Positions 27,647-37,598 of a stretch of 64,000 nt of DNA are shown here, one piece after another. The position numbers and the translations under genes were made by a program. Where the stretch lies: the NCBI RefSeq assembly GCF_000153345.1, contig NZ_CH724126.1, forward strand, positions 79,854-143,853, read 5' to 3'. Under the pieces are notes generated by a model. It ran no database searches. It saw only the letters and a list, made by a program, of their open reading frames with translations, and had not been told where the DNA came from. Positions within the stretch are counted from its first letter, which is position 1. Each line of letters opens with the position of its first letter. The DNA is from Neptuniibacter caesariensis (GTDB lineage: Bacteria; Pseudomonadota; Gammaproteobacteria; Pseudomonadales; Balneatricaceae).

Positions 27647-28351
27647 TTACTTCGCAGCTTCTTCAGCACCTGGATTCACTTCCAGAAGCTCAATTTCAAA
27701 AACCAGCGTTTCGTTTGGTCCAATCGCATTACCCATACCACCTGGGCCATAAGCAAGGTCAGCTGGAATCACCAGGCGCGCTTTACCGCCTTCCTTGATC
27801 ATCTGTACACCTTCAGTCCAACCAGGAATCACACCTTTCAGAGAGAATGAAACAGGTTCCTGACGCGCGTAAGAGCTATCAAACTCTGTACCGTCGATCA
27901 GCGTGCCGCGATAATGTACTTTAACGGTATCGTCTGCTGTTGGCTTCTTGCCTTTGCCTGCTTCCAGTTCTTCAAACTGCAAGCCAGACTCAGTGGTTGT
28001 CACACCGTCTTTCTTACCGTTTTCAGCCATATACTCTTTACCTTTTTCAAGGTTATCTGAGCTAAGCTTTTCGAATGCCTGACGCTGTTTTTCCTGCATT
28101 TTCTGCTGCAGGCCCATCAGAGCCTTGTTCACCTCTTCAGGTGTCATTTCAGGCTCTTCCTGGTTATAAGTTGCCTTCAGGCCTTCTGTCAGAATTTTAA
28201 AATCGATGTTATCAACCTGTTGCAATTGCAAGCCCAGCTGTAAACCAATCGCGTAGCTCTCTTTCTGCTCGTCAGTTTTCAGCTCTACCGCGGTAGCTGT
28301 AGAAGATACCAGTGCGGCACCCAGTGCAACCGCCAGTAACGTTTGTTTCAT
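27647..28351 (-). CDS. FKBP-type peptidyl-prolyl isomerase, exported (FkpA/Mip type)
   Basis: Periplasmic folding catalyst, 234 residues. A signal peptide ends near ALVSSTATA, an alpha-helical dimerisation domain follows (about 25-125, with EEVNKALMGLQQKMQEK), and then the FKBP domain (about 130-228). That carries VKVHYRGTLIDGTEFDSSYAR, PGWTEGVQMIKEGGKARLVIPADLAYG and ETLVFEIELLEV. Length and order match FkpA/Mip. Monocistronic. Confidence 0.93.
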   Translation of the reverse strand: MKQTLLAVALGAALVSSTATAVELKTDEQKESYAIGLQLGLQLQQVDNIDFKILTEGLKATYNQEEPEMTPEEVNKALMGLQQKMQEKQRQAFEKLSSDNLEKGKEYMAENGKKDGVTTTESGLQFEELEAGKGKKPTADDTVKVHYRGTLIDGTEFDSSYARQEPVSFSLKGVIPGWTEGVQMIKEGGKARLVIPADLAYGPGGMGNAIGPNETLVFEIELLEVNPGAEEAAK

Positions 28352-28504
28352 GCTAATAATCCTTGTCAGTTTTTCTTCAGGGATAACCTGCCAGTTACAA
28401 CAGATACGTTGGGATTCTTTGTAACCTATATCTGAACAAAGCCAGAACCCCTAATCAGTGTTAGTCCTCGATTAAACAGCAAAGTTCAGTGTTAAACCAC
28501 CTTC

Positions 28505-29005
28505 TTAGCGCATATTTGTTCCTAAGTAGGTTTTTGCTGCCCGAACTAAAGTCTGGATATCCGCCTCTAATAAGTTATCTATAGGCTGTTTACAAAAATT
28601 CAAATACTGATAGAGGTTTTTTTCTACAGTCGCTTCCAGGATTTCAGATTCAGGGATCCCCTCTACCACTTCATAAAGCAGCGCCAGTTCAACTTGCTCA
28701 CAGGCCAGTTCCGCTTTTCTAAGTGCAGCATAACAGGCTTCCAGTTCAGGTGTGTCCGCCTTGGCCTGGCGAACTTTATACCTAACTTCTCGCAACGGCT
28801 GAGTTATCTGGTTTTTCCACTGCTCTGCCGAGGATTCAAATACGGCTTCATTCAACTCTTTTCCTTTCAAACCTGCCCAGCAAGCCATAATCAGTCGGTT
28901 AATACTAAGTCCGTACTGGTCCTGCAGCTTGAGACAGAGGGATTCTATACCCGGATGCTGATAAAAAAGCAGTGCAAAGTCCCAGAGGTCATTTTTCAAT
29001 TTCAT
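28505..29005 (-). CDS. TIGR02444 / DUF2390 family protein
   Basis: 166 residues of unknown function, all-alpha by appearance. The family start LWDFALLFYQHPGIESLCLKLQD and LIMACWAGLKG are well kept. I chose the Met at 29005 because the family usually begins a few residues before LWDFA. The frame is open to a Met at 29029, whose codon would overlap the divergent yheS start. Either way the two genes share almost no intergenic space. The pairing with an ABC-F gene is, as I recall, common in Gammaproteobacteria. Confidence 0.85.
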   Translation of the reverse strand: MKLKNDLWDFALLFYQHPGIESLCLKLQDQYGLSINRLIMACWAGLKGKELNEAVFESSAEQWKNQITQPLREVRYKVRQAKADTPELEACYAALRKAELACEQVELALLYEVVEGIPESEILEATVEKNLYQYLNFCKQPIDNLLEADIQTLVRAAKTYLGTNMR

Positions 29006-29027
29006 CGGTGTGGTAAAATCCGCGGCC

Positions 29028-30950
29028 ATGATTCAATTTCAGCAAGTTAGCTTACAACGCGGCCACAACCTATTGCTAGAGCAGGCAGACTTAACCCTGC
29101 ACTCTGGTTGGAAAATTGGTTTGGTCGGCGCAAATGGTGCAGGTAAGTCATCCGTATTTAAATTAATTATGGGTGAACTTCACTGTGATAATGGTGATCT
29201 CGATCTGCCAGGTGGGCTGCGTATCTCGCATATGGCCCAGGAAGTCCCGACATCCGAGCGTACGGCTCTGGACTATGTATTAGACGGTGATCATCAACTC
29301 AGACAGATTCAACAGCAGATCAGTGATGCAGAAGCCGCACACGACATGCATCGTTTGGGGGAGCTCCATGCAGAGCTTGATAGCCATAACGGCTACAGCG
29401 CTGAATCCAGAGCGGCTCAACTACTAGCTGGTCTGGGCTTTAGTCACCAGGATATCAGCCGTTCGGTTAAGGAATTTTCCGGCGGTTGGCGGATTCGCCT
29501 GAACCTGGCTCAGGCGCTGATGTGCCCTTCTGACCTGCTGCTGCTTGACGAGCCCACCAACCACTTGGATCTGGACGCTACGATCTGGCTGGAGCAGTGG
29601 TTACGCCAATATCCAGGGATGCTTATTCTGATCTCTCACGACCGCGATTTCCTGGATAACGTGGTTAGCCATATAACCCATGTTGAGCATAAGAAGCTGA
29701 ACCTCTATAAGGGCGGATACTCTGCCTTTGAATTGCAGCGTGCTGACAGGCTCGCACAGCAACAAGCAGCCTTCGAAAAACAGCAGCAACGTATTGGTGA
29801 GATTGAGGACTTTGTTCGGCGCTTCAGAGCGAAGGCAACCAAGGCTAAGCAAGCCCAGAGTCGTATCAAAGAGCTGGAGCGCATGGAGAAGATCGCGCCG
29901 GCTCACGTGGACAGCCCTTTCAGCTTCCACTTCCGCGCTTCAGATAAGATGTCATCGCCGCTTTTAACACTTTATCAGGCGGACTGTGGCTATACAGATA
30001 AGGCGATTCTTAATAAAACCTCTCTGACACTGGTTCCAGGGATGCGCATCGGCTTGTTAGGCCCTAATGGTGCCGGTAAATCTACCTTGGTAAAAACCCT
30101 GGTCGGTGATCTGGGTCTGTGCTCAGGGGACCGTCACGAAAGTGAAAACCTACAGATCGGTTACTTTGCTCAGCACCAGTTAGAAGCGCTGGACATGGCA
30201 GCGTCCCCGCTACTGCATATTAAACGCATCAGCCCTAAAGCCTCAGAGCAGGAGATTCGGGACTTCCTGGGCTCCTTTGGTTTCTTTGGTGATCGCGCGC
30301 TGGAACCTGTGGAAAACTTTTCCGGGGGCGAAAAAGCCCGTGTGGCTCTATCCATGATCGCCTGGCAGAAGCCAAACCTCCTGCTGATGGACGAACCTAC
30401 CAACCACCTTGATCTGGAAGTTCGCCACGCGCTGACGCTGGCGCTGCAAACCTTCGAGGGCGTGCTGATTCTGGTCTCCCATGACCGTCACCTACTACGA
30501 AATACCGTAGATGAGTTTTTACTGGTCGCTAATGGCGAAGTCAGCGAGTTCAAGGGGGACCTTGATGATTACCAGAACTGGCTCCTCGAACAGAAACGCG
30601 AAGCACAACGCGCCGAAGCCGAAGCATTTGCCAAACCAACCGAAGATAAAAAGTCACTCTCTGCAGCAGAGCGTAAAGAGCAGAAGCGACTTGCAGCGGA
30701 GCGCAGAAACCAACTACGTCCACTGAAGAAAAAGCTGGAAAAACTAGAAGCCGCCATGGAAACGTTCCATGAAAAGCTCAGCGAGGTTGAAGAAACCCTC
30801 TCTGATGCAAGCATCTACGAAGAAGCTAATAAAGAACAGCTAAAGGCAGTGTTGCAACAGCAGGCTGAGCTGAAACAACAAGCGGAGCAAACCGAAGAGG
30901 AATGGATGGAGCAACAGGAAGCTCTTGAAGCGCTGGAAGCGGAGCTATAG
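29028..30950 (+). CDS. yheS: ABC-F ATPase, YheS type
   Basis: Soluble twin-ABC protein that acts on ribosomes rather than in transport; 640 residues against 637 for E. coli YheS. Walker A motifs GANGAGKSS and GPNGAGKST, signatures FSGGWRIRLNLA and FSGGEKARVALS, and Walker B plus LLLDEPTNHLDLD and LLMDEPTNHLDLE. Between the ABC domains lies the P-site linker with FVRRFRAKATKAKQAQSRIK. The C-terminal 110 residues are a charged coiled coil. The start at 29028 (MIQFQQVSLQRG) matches the family; an upstream Met at 29010 does not. Confidence 0.93.
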   Translation: MIQFQQVSLQRGHNLLLEQADLTLHSGWKIGLVGANGAGKSSVFKLIMGELHCDNGDLDLPGGLRISHMAQEVPTSERTALDYVLDGDHQLRQIQQQISDAEAAHDMHRLGELHAELDSHNGYSAESRAAQLLAGLGFSHQDISRSVKEFSGGWRIRLNLAQALMCPSDLLLLDEPTNHLDLDATIWLEQWLRQYPGMLILISHDRDFLDNVVSHITHVEHKKLNLYKGGYSAFELQRADRLAQQQAAFEKQQQRIGEIEDFVRRFRAKATKAKQAQSRIKELERMEKIAPAHVDSPFSFHFRASDKMSSPLLTLYQADCGYTDKAILNKTSLTLVPGMRIGLLGPNGAGKSTLVKTLVGDLGLCSGDRHESENLQIGYFAQHQLEALDMAASPLLHIKRISPKASEQEIRDFLGSFGFFGDRALEPVENFSGGEKARVALSMIAWQKPNLLLMDEPTNHLDLEVRHALTLALQTFEGVLILVSHDRHLLRNTVDEFLLVANGEVSEFKGDLDDYQNWLLEQKREAQRAEAEAFAKPTEDKKSLSAAERKEQKRLAAERRNQLRPLKKKLEKLEAAMETFHEKLSEVEETLSDASIYEEANKEQLKAVLQQQAELKQQAEQTEEEWMEQQEALEALEAEL

Positions 30951-30960
30951 AGCTTATAGC

Positions 30961-30982
30961 AGGGGCTAGCGTACTAGCCCCT
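30961..30982. terminator. Hairpin between yheS and the HDOD gene
   Basis: Perfect nine-base stem AGGGGCTAG / CTAGCCCCT with a four-base loop. The T content after it is low on both strands, but the position between convergent genes fits termination. Confidence 0.65.
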
Positions 30983-30988
30983 CAGTTA

Positions 30989-32353
30989 TTAATCGCCAAG
31001 TAGAGCTGTCAGCTCTTTAATATCATCATCATTACGCATCAGACGTCGAAGCATTTTCGCGACGTCAGGCTCTTTAAGACCTAATTCTGCGTACATCTCT
31101 TCAGGTACCTCCTCTAAAGGCCCATCACTTAGGCCCTGCTGACGAAGCAAACGGTTCGCCATAAAGAGGATTTTCACATACTGGCTATGCTCACCCTGGT
31201 AATCCGCCTCATTCTGATGACGAATCGCAGTCGTGACTGTTTTCGGTAGGCTCCAGCTATCCAATAACCAGCTACCAATCTGCTCACGCGTAACACCCAG
31301 CACCTGTTTTTCAACGGTATCAAAAGCAAAATGAGGATTCGCTTCAAAGTACCGGGACAGCATGATGAAATGAGGAGGGAACAGATGCGCCAGTACCAGA
31401 TACCCAAAGTTATGTAGCAGTGATGCCAGATAAACCAGCCCTGGACGAGGAGAATCTTCCGTCTCGGGCATTGCACGGCAAAGCTGTTCAGCAAAGCTGG
31501 CATTGTATACTGCCTGCAGCCAGTATGGCGTCGCGCCTCGCGGGCCATCTTCCGGCACTTTAAGCATCTCGCCCATCGCCGTACCCAACGCCATGTTGAT
31601 GACCAAATCAAAACCGAGAACACGAATAACCGCATCATCAATCGAACTGACATCGCCTGGCGCAGCATAATAAGGGGACGCTGCCCAGCTCATAACCTGT
31701 GCAGATAAACTTGGATCCAGACGCACAACCGGTACCAGATCACTCACACCCGCCTCTGGGTCCGAGCGAAGTTCAATTATCTTCTGCATGGTTGCGGACA
31801 GCGAGGGTAAGCCCAGCGTGTCTTCAAGGCGCTGTTTTACCCGTAAAGCGGTAAAGCGCTCAACTGCACGCGTAATCTGTGCAACATCATCACCTGCTGG
31901 CTGTTGAGCAACAATCTCTTCAGCGGTGCGGCTGAAATTGCATACCGTACCTTCACGCAGCTGTTCAGCAACAATAGAGAATGACAAACCAGAATGAGGT
32001 TCGATCAACTCCATCTGCTCGAAGTTAGCACATTCAGGAGCGACCAATAGCTTCAAAGATAAGAGTTTCGCCTGCCCTTCAGGGTATTTAAGCGCCTCCT
32101 GACTGAAGTAACGCAACGCATCATCACCCCGAACAGGTTGCAGCTGGCGCCCAGTTTCCTTCCAGATAGACACCAGATTAAGCAACGAAGTAGCAGGCAG
32201 TAATGCAATTACCTTTCCTTCAGAATCGTGCAGAAGCACCAGCCTGAACTGAGGCAGTTCACCACTGGCTTCCAATACTCTTACGCCGACAGACAAATCT
32301 ATATCTCCAAATCTAGCCTTGGCTTTATGATAAGAGTAGATTATTAGCAACAA
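30989..32353 (-). CDS. HDOD-domain protein with an N-terminal YbaK-like region
   Basis: 454 residues. The C-terminal half is an HDOD domain (about 195-400): LPSLSATMQKIIELRSDPEAGVSDLVPVVRLDPSLSAQVMSWA, then LLHNFGYLVLAHLFPPHF. HDOD proteins lack most metal ligands of HD hydrolases and usually act in signalling. Residues about 25-130 resemble the YbaK/ProRS-associated tRNA-editing fold (VLLHDSEGKVIALLPATSLL), as in the widespread deacylase-HDOD fusions. The N-terminus appears some 30 residues shorter than those, so editing activity is doubtful. It is divergent from ggt, with only 18 bases between starts. Confidence 0.82.
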   Translation of the reverse strand: MLLIIYSYHKAKARFGDIDLSVGVRVLEASGELPQFRLVLLHDSEGKVIALLPATSLLNLVSIWKETGRQLQPVRGDDALRYFSQEALKYPEGQAKLLSLKLLVAPECANFEQMELIEPHSGLSFSIVAEQLREGTVCNFSRTAEEIVAQQPAGDDVAQITRAVERFTALRVKQRLEDTLGLPSLSATMQKIIELRSDPEAGVSDLVPVVRLDPSLSAQVMSWAASPYYAAPGDVSSIDDAVIRVLGFDLVINMALGTAMGEMLKVPEDGPRGATPYWLQAVYNASFAEQLCRAMPETEDSPRPGLVYLASLLHNFGYLVLAHLFPPHFIMLSRYFEANPHFAFDTVEKQVLGVTREQIGSWLLDSWSLPKTVTTAIRHQNEADYQGEHSQYVKILFMANRLLRQQGLSDGPLEEVPEEMYAELGLKEPDVAKMLRRLMRNDDDIKELTALLGD

Positions 32354-32371
32354 ATAGGGAAAGCAAAGCTC

Positions 32372-34165
32372 TTGATCAAATATTCACGATTAAAACCGAC
32401 TTTTTCTTCAAAAAAACGTTTGTTTAAACCGTTTTTTGCCGCATTGGTGGTTTCTGCACTAGGAAGCAGCCCTGTTTTTGCGGTTGAAGAAGACCTCGCT
32501 CCGGAAAGCGCAACCGGGATTTCGAAGAATGCCTCTGTTATTAGCGAAGGGGCATTGGTTGTGACTGCCCACCCCCTAGCGACTGCAGCAGGACAACAGA
32601 TCCTACGCAATGGCGGCACAGCCGCTGATGCGGCTGTTGCAATTCAAGCAATGCTGACACTGGTTGAACCCCAGTCATCAGGGATTGGCGGTGGAGCATT
32701 TATGCTCTATTGGGACCAGCAACATAAACAGTTGCACGCCTATGATGGACGCGAAACAGCCCCGGCACTAGCCGGTGAAAAGCTCTTTTACCGCGACGGT
32801 AAACCGATGAAATGGCATGATGCCATGGTCGGCGGCCGTTCCGTAGGCACGCCCGGGGTACTGAAGATGCTTGAGCTATCCCACAGTCGACATGGCAATC
32901 AATCCTGGAAATCACTGTTTAGTTCAGCGATCCAGCAATCCAAAGAAGGATTCACGGTTGGGCCGCGCCTACATCAGCTAATCGCCAGCAATATTAATCC
33001 GGGGCTAAAACGTTACCCAGAAGCTCTGAACTATTTCTTCACGGGTGAAGAGGAGCCTTTACCCATTGGCTTCAATCGGACTAACCCTGAGCTTGCCCAA
33101 TCTCTGACATTAATTGCTGAAAAAGGCGCTTCAGCCTTTTATCAGGGTCCGCTGGCTCGCAAGATTACCGAGAAAGTGCAGCAGATCTCCGATAATCCGG
33201 GCCTGCTCAGCATGAACGACATGGCGGCTTATGCAGCAAAAGAGCGCAGCCCGATTTGTCTGCCCTATTTATCCTATAAGGTTTGCGGATTCCCGCCTCC
33301 AACCTCAGGTGGTGTTACTGTTCTTCAAATCCTCAAGCTACTAGAGAACCAACCACTAGCGGATATGCCTCCAAGCTCCCTGGAGTTTAATCATGTGTTC
33401 ACTCAGGCCTCACGCCTGGCCTTTGCCGATCGTGGCCGTTATCTAGCCGATGCGGATTTCGTTGACGTACCGGTTAATGCACTACTAAGCCAACCTTATC
33501 TGGATCAACGTGCGCAATTGATCTCAGCAGAACAAGATATGGGGAAGGCAGCGGCCGGAGAACCTGAAAAAATCAACCTTAGCCGTGCTGATGACCAATC
33601 TCCGGAACGGCCATCCACCAGTCACTTTGTGGTGAGAGACCAATGGGGTAATGCCGTTTCGATGACGACTAGCATCGAGATGGCCTTTGGCTCAACGGTC
33701 ATGGCCGGTGGTTTCCTGCTCAATAACCAGCTCACTGACTTCTCTTTTGTCGCAGAAAAAGACGGCCAACTGGTTGCGAACAGAGTTCAGCCGGGTAAGC
33801 GCCCACGCAGCTCGATGTCGCCCTTTATGGTGTTCGATAAGAACGGCGAGCTCTATGCAGCTATAGGCTCCCCTGGAGGGAGCCGAATCATTAATTATGT
33901 AGCTCAAAGTCTGTTAGTTATGCTCAACACCGACATCCCGCTACAGGAGGTAGTTAACCTACCCCATGTCAGCAACCGAAACAGCCTGACAGAACTGGAA
34001 CAAGGCACCCCTGCAGAGCAGTTACAGGAACAGATGGAAAAGCTGGGCCATAAAATCAAAGTCAGAGATCTGAACAGTGGCCTACATGGCTTCAGACGCT
34101 TGAACGATGGGCGTTGGGAAAGCGGCGTTGATAACCGCCGTGAAGGAGAAGCACTCAGCCAATAG
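32372..34165 (+). CDS. ggt: Gamma-glutamyltransferase
   Basis: Periplasmic Ntn-hydrolase that cleaves gamma-glutamyl bonds, mainly of glutathione. 597 residues with a signal peptide ending near SSPVFA. The precursor splits before the threonine of PSTSHFVV to give large and small subunits; that threonine becomes the nucleophile. Other family blocks: SGIGGGAFMLY, DGRETAP, GRSVGTPG, PPTSGGVTVLQIL, RPRSSMSPFMV and GSPGGSRI. TTG start at 32372, with AGGGA 11 bases upstream; the signal peptide lies directly after it. Confidence 0.93.
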   Translation: MIKYSRLKPTFSSKKRLFKPFFAALVVSALGSSPVFAVEEDLAPESATGISKNASVISEGALVVTAHPLATAAGQQILRNGGTAADAAVAIQAMLTLVEPQSSGIGGGAFMLYWDQQHKQLHAYDGRETAPALAGEKLFYRDGKPMKWHDAMVGGRSVGTPGVLKMLELSHSRHGNQSWKSLFSSAIQQSKEGFTVGPRLHQLIASNINPGLKRYPEALNYFFTGEEEPLPIGFNRTNPELAQSLTLIAEKGASAFYQGPLARKITEKVQQISDNPGLLSMNDMAAYAAKERSPICLPYLSYKVCGFPPPTSGGVTVLQILKLLENQPLADMPPSSLEFNHVFTQASRLAFADRGRYLADADFVDVPVNALLSQPYLDQRAQLISAEQDMGKAAAGEPEKINLSRADDQSPERPSTSHFVVRDQWGNAVSMTTSIEMAFGSTVMAGGFLLNNQLTDFSFVAEKDGQLVANRVQPGKRPRSSMSPFMVFDKNGELYAAIGSPGGSRIINYVAQSLLVMLNTDIPLQEVVNLPHVSNRNSLTELEQGTPAEQLQEQMEKLGHKIKVRDLNSGLHGFRRLNDGRWESGVDNRREGEALSQ

Positions 34166-34181
34166 CATGAATGCTTGATTA

Positions 34182-34203
34182 GGGGGCGCAATTGAAAGCC
34201 CCC
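34182..34203. terminator. GC hairpin between ggt and spoT
   Basis: Six-base stem GGGGGC / GCCCCC with a ten-base loop between the convergent stops. There is no T run, so termination strength is uncertain. Confidence 0.5.
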
Positions 34204-34215
34204 GTAAGATTTCAG

Positions 34216-36357
34216 TTAATCCCGGCTAATTCGGTTAACGCTCTTCAGGCGGCGCAGTTTTTTCATAACCCGTGCCAAATGAATTCGGTCGGTCACCGTC
34301 ACTTCCATATGCACGCTGGCCAGTTGGCCTTCATGTTCGCTGATGTCGATCGCAAGGACATCCGCCCCGACACTAGATGCAGTTGTTGCCAATTCAGCAA
34401 TAATACCGCGATGGGATTCTACTTCCGTGCTCAGATTAACACTGAACTCTTCATCCAGATTATCTGACCATTCCAGATAGATACACTTTTCCGGGTCATC
34501 ACGCAGGTAGCCGATATTACGGCAATCGGTCTGGTGAATAACTAAGCCGCGCCCAGTGCTAATATGGCCGATGATTTTGTCGCCAGGTATCGGTAGGCAG
34601 CATTTCGCATACTGCAAGACCATACCCTCGGTACCTTTAATCGACATAGGTTTCTGACGGCGACCTCTATCTGATGAATCATCGCCTGAAGGCAGGCTCT
34701 CCTCATCAGGGCGCAGTCTCCTTGCCACCACATAAGCCATGCGGTTACCCAAGCCAATATCTTCGAGCAGGTCTTCGAGGGTTTCAAGCTCCGCTTCCTG
34801 CAGCAGGTCACGTAGTTTGAACGGATCAATATCGTTCAGTGTCGCACCATAATTAGCCAGGAACTGATTCAACAAACGCTGCCCCAGTTCCACCGATTCA
34901 TGTCGCTGCTGATTCTTCAGGAAGTGTCGAATCGCACTACGTGCCTTACCCGTCACCACAAAATTCAGCCAGGCCATATTCGGCTGAGCACTCGGCGTGG
35001 TGATGATTTCGACTGTCTGACCGTTTTCCAGAGGTTGTGACAAAGGCGCCAGACGACGATTGATACGGCAGGAGACACAGGAGTTACCGACATCGGTATG
35101 CACCGCATAGGCAAAGTCGACAGCCGTCGCACCACTCGGCAGCTCCATGATCTTACCTAATGGCGTGAATACATAGACCTCATCCGGGAACAGATCGGTC
35201 TTAACGCTATCGATAAACTCCATCGAGTTACCCGCGCGCTGATGCATTTCGAGCAGACCCTGCACCCACTTTCTGGCACGTTTGTAGTTTCCTAACGCGC
35301 TTTCAGAAGCATCAATATCATCTTCATCGTGTTTGTAATGGCTATGCTCAGCAATACCCTGACTCGCCACCGCATCCATCTCATGGGTACGAATCTGTAC
35401 CTCAATGGTAATATCCCGGGCACCGAACAGATCGGTATGCAGCGACTGATAACCGTTGGCTTTAGGGATCGCAATGTAATCTTTGAAGCGACCATGTACA
35501 GGTTTGTAGAGGTTATGAACGGCGCCCAGTGTTCGGTAGCAGTCATCAACGGAATCCGTAACGATACGGAAAGCAAACACGTCCATGATTTCAGAGAAGG
35601 ATTTGCGCTGAGCCCGCATCTTCGAATAGATGCTGTAAAGGTGCTTTTCTCGACCGGTTACCTGACCACTGAGCCCCTCTTTCTGCAGGCGTTTCTCAAT
35701 GGTTTCCTGAATCGTGCTGATAACATCTTTTCGTTGCCCTCTGGCCTGTACCACCGCACGACGAATATGCTTCGATCGCATCGGGTAGTGAGCCTGAAAA
35801 GCCAGATCTTCAAGCTCAACCTGCACATCACGCATCCCCAAGCGCGCTGCAATCGGCGCGTAGATATCCAGAGTTTCACGGGCGATACGGCGTTGTTTAT
35901 GCGGCGGCATGGCACCTAAGGTGCGCATGTTATGCAGACGATCGGCAAGCTTAACCAGAATAACGCGGATATCTTCCGCCATGGCCAGCACCATCTTCTG
36001 GAAATTGTTGGCCTGGGCTTCGGCTTTGGTCTCGAATTCAAGGTGAGTCAGTTTAGATACACCATCTACGATATCGGCAACCACTTTACCAAACTGGGAT
36101 TCGATCCCTTCGTAGGTCACTTCGGTATCTTCGATCACATCGTGAAGCATGGCCGCCATCAAACTTTGATGGTCCATCCTTAGCTCGGCAAGAATGTTTG
36201 CCGCTGCGAGCGGATGAGTAACGTAGGGTTCCCCACTTTTTCGCTTCTGGCCATCATGGGCCTGCTCCGCGTAAAAATAGGAACGACGCACCTGCCGGAT
36301 CTGCTGAGGATCCAGGTAATCACTTAGTCGTTGTGAAAGCGCGTCAATGGTAGGCAT
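34216..36357 (-). CDS. spoT: Bifunctional (p)ppGpp synthase/hydrolase SpoT
   Basis: Makes and degrades the stringent-response alarmone; 713 residues (E. coli 702). HD hydrolase domain (about 20-180) with THPLAAANIL, MLHDVIEDTEVT and VKLADRLHNMRTLGAM, all intact. Synthase domain (about 230-345) with RIVTDSVDDCYRTLGAVHNLYKP and KPKANGYQSLHT-type sequence, then TGS (about 390-450; VYVFTPLGKIMELPSGATAVDFAYAVH), a helical and zinc-finger region, and a C-terminal ACT domain. An intact HD domain identifies SpoT rather than RelA. It lies downstream of gmk-rpoZ in the usual order; a terminator after rpoZ separates them partly. Confidence 0.95.
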   Translation of the reverse strand: MPTIDALSQRLSDYLDPQQIRQVRRSYFYAEQAHDGQKRKSGEPYVTHPLAAANILAELRMDHQSLMAAMLHDVIEDTEVTYEGIESQFGKVVADIVDGVSKLTHLEFETKAEAQANNFQKMVLAMAEDIRVILVKLADRLHNMRTLGAMPPHKQRRIARETLDIYAPIAARLGMRDVQVELEDLAFQAHYPMRSKHIRRAVVQARGQRKDVISTIQETIEKRLQKEGLSGQVTGREKHLYSIYSKMRAQRKSFSEIMDVFAFRIVTDSVDDCYRTLGAVHNLYKPVHGRFKDYIAIPKANGYQSLHTDLFGARDITIEVQIRTHEMDAVASQGIAEHSHYKHDEDDIDASESALGNYKRARKWVQGLLEMHQRAGNSMEFIDSVKTDLFPDEVYVFTPLGKIMELPSGATAVDFAYAVHTDVGNSCVSCRINRRLAPLSQPLENGQTVEIITTPSAQPNMAWLNFVVTGKARSAIRHFLKNQQRHESVELGQRLLNQFLANYGATLNDIDPFKLRDLLQEAELETLEDLLEDIGLGNRMAYVVARRLRPDEESLPSGDDSSDRGRRQKPMSIKGTEGMVLQYAKCCLPIPGDKIIGHISTGRGLVIHQTDCRNIGYLRDDPEKCIYLEWSDNLDEEFSVNLSTEVESHRGIIAELATTASSVGADVLAIDISEHEGQLASVHMEVTVTDRIHLARVMKKLRRLKSVNRISRD

Positions 36358-36466
36358 TGCCCCTCCGGTACTACAATATTACAAACCGCATATACCCCTG
36401 ATAATGCCGTAATCATGCGGGTAGGAAAAGATCTAGGCGGGAATAATTTACAAACCACTTAAAGTA

Positions 36467-36498
36467 AAACGCCCCGCTGAATTAGCGAGGCGTTTTAA
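36467..36498 (-). terminator. Terminator after rpoZ
   Basis: Stem AAAACGCC-CCGC / GCG-A-GGCGTTTT with a small bulge and a seven-base loop, T-rich at the end on the leftward strand, 20 bases after the rpoZ stop. Confidence 0.75.
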
Positions 36499-36518
36499 CT
36501 TGAATAGATATTGAACAA

Positions 36519-36731
36519 TTAGTCTTGTTCGATCTCATCCAGAACAGTACGGTCAGTATGACCTTCAGCGATCTCACGAAGAGCAACAACAGTAGGCTTA
36601 TCGTTTTCCCACTCTACTTTTGGCTCTTTACCGCCTGTTGCCAGCTGACGTGCGCGCTTAGCTGCAACCATAACCAGCTGGAAACGGTTATCTACGTTTT
36701 CCAGGCAATCTTCAACTGTAACTCGTGCCAT
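36519..36731 (-). CDS. rpoZ: RNA polymerase omega subunit
   Basis: Small polymerase subunit that helps fold beta-prime and forms part of a ppGpp site. 70 residues. Family start [20 protein letters not shown] and the core [12 protein letters not shown] are clear. Lies 59 bases after gmk, in the conserved gmk-rpoZ-spoT order. Confidence 0.97.
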   Translation of the reverse strand: MARVTVEDCLENVDNRFQLVMVAAKRARQLATGGKEPKVEWENDKPTVVALREIAEGHTDRTVLDEIEQD

Positions 36732-36790
36732 GGGCTAACCTCAGAAATTGGGTGTAATAAAAGACCGCGCAGTGTACCGTCTAAGCGGGC

Positions 36791-37414
<624 letters not shown>

Positions 37415-37598
37415 CTATATCCTGACTCAATTGGATTGACTTAGGCGCACATTATAGAATGTTTTACTGGTTTTCAGCATCATTAGACTAAATTCTGCGG
37501 GCAAACTGCCGCTAAACTCAGTGAATACGAGTGTTTCAGGCAAAATTGATATATGATGGTCGGAATTTGTTTATAACTCAGTACGACGGTTTACATTG

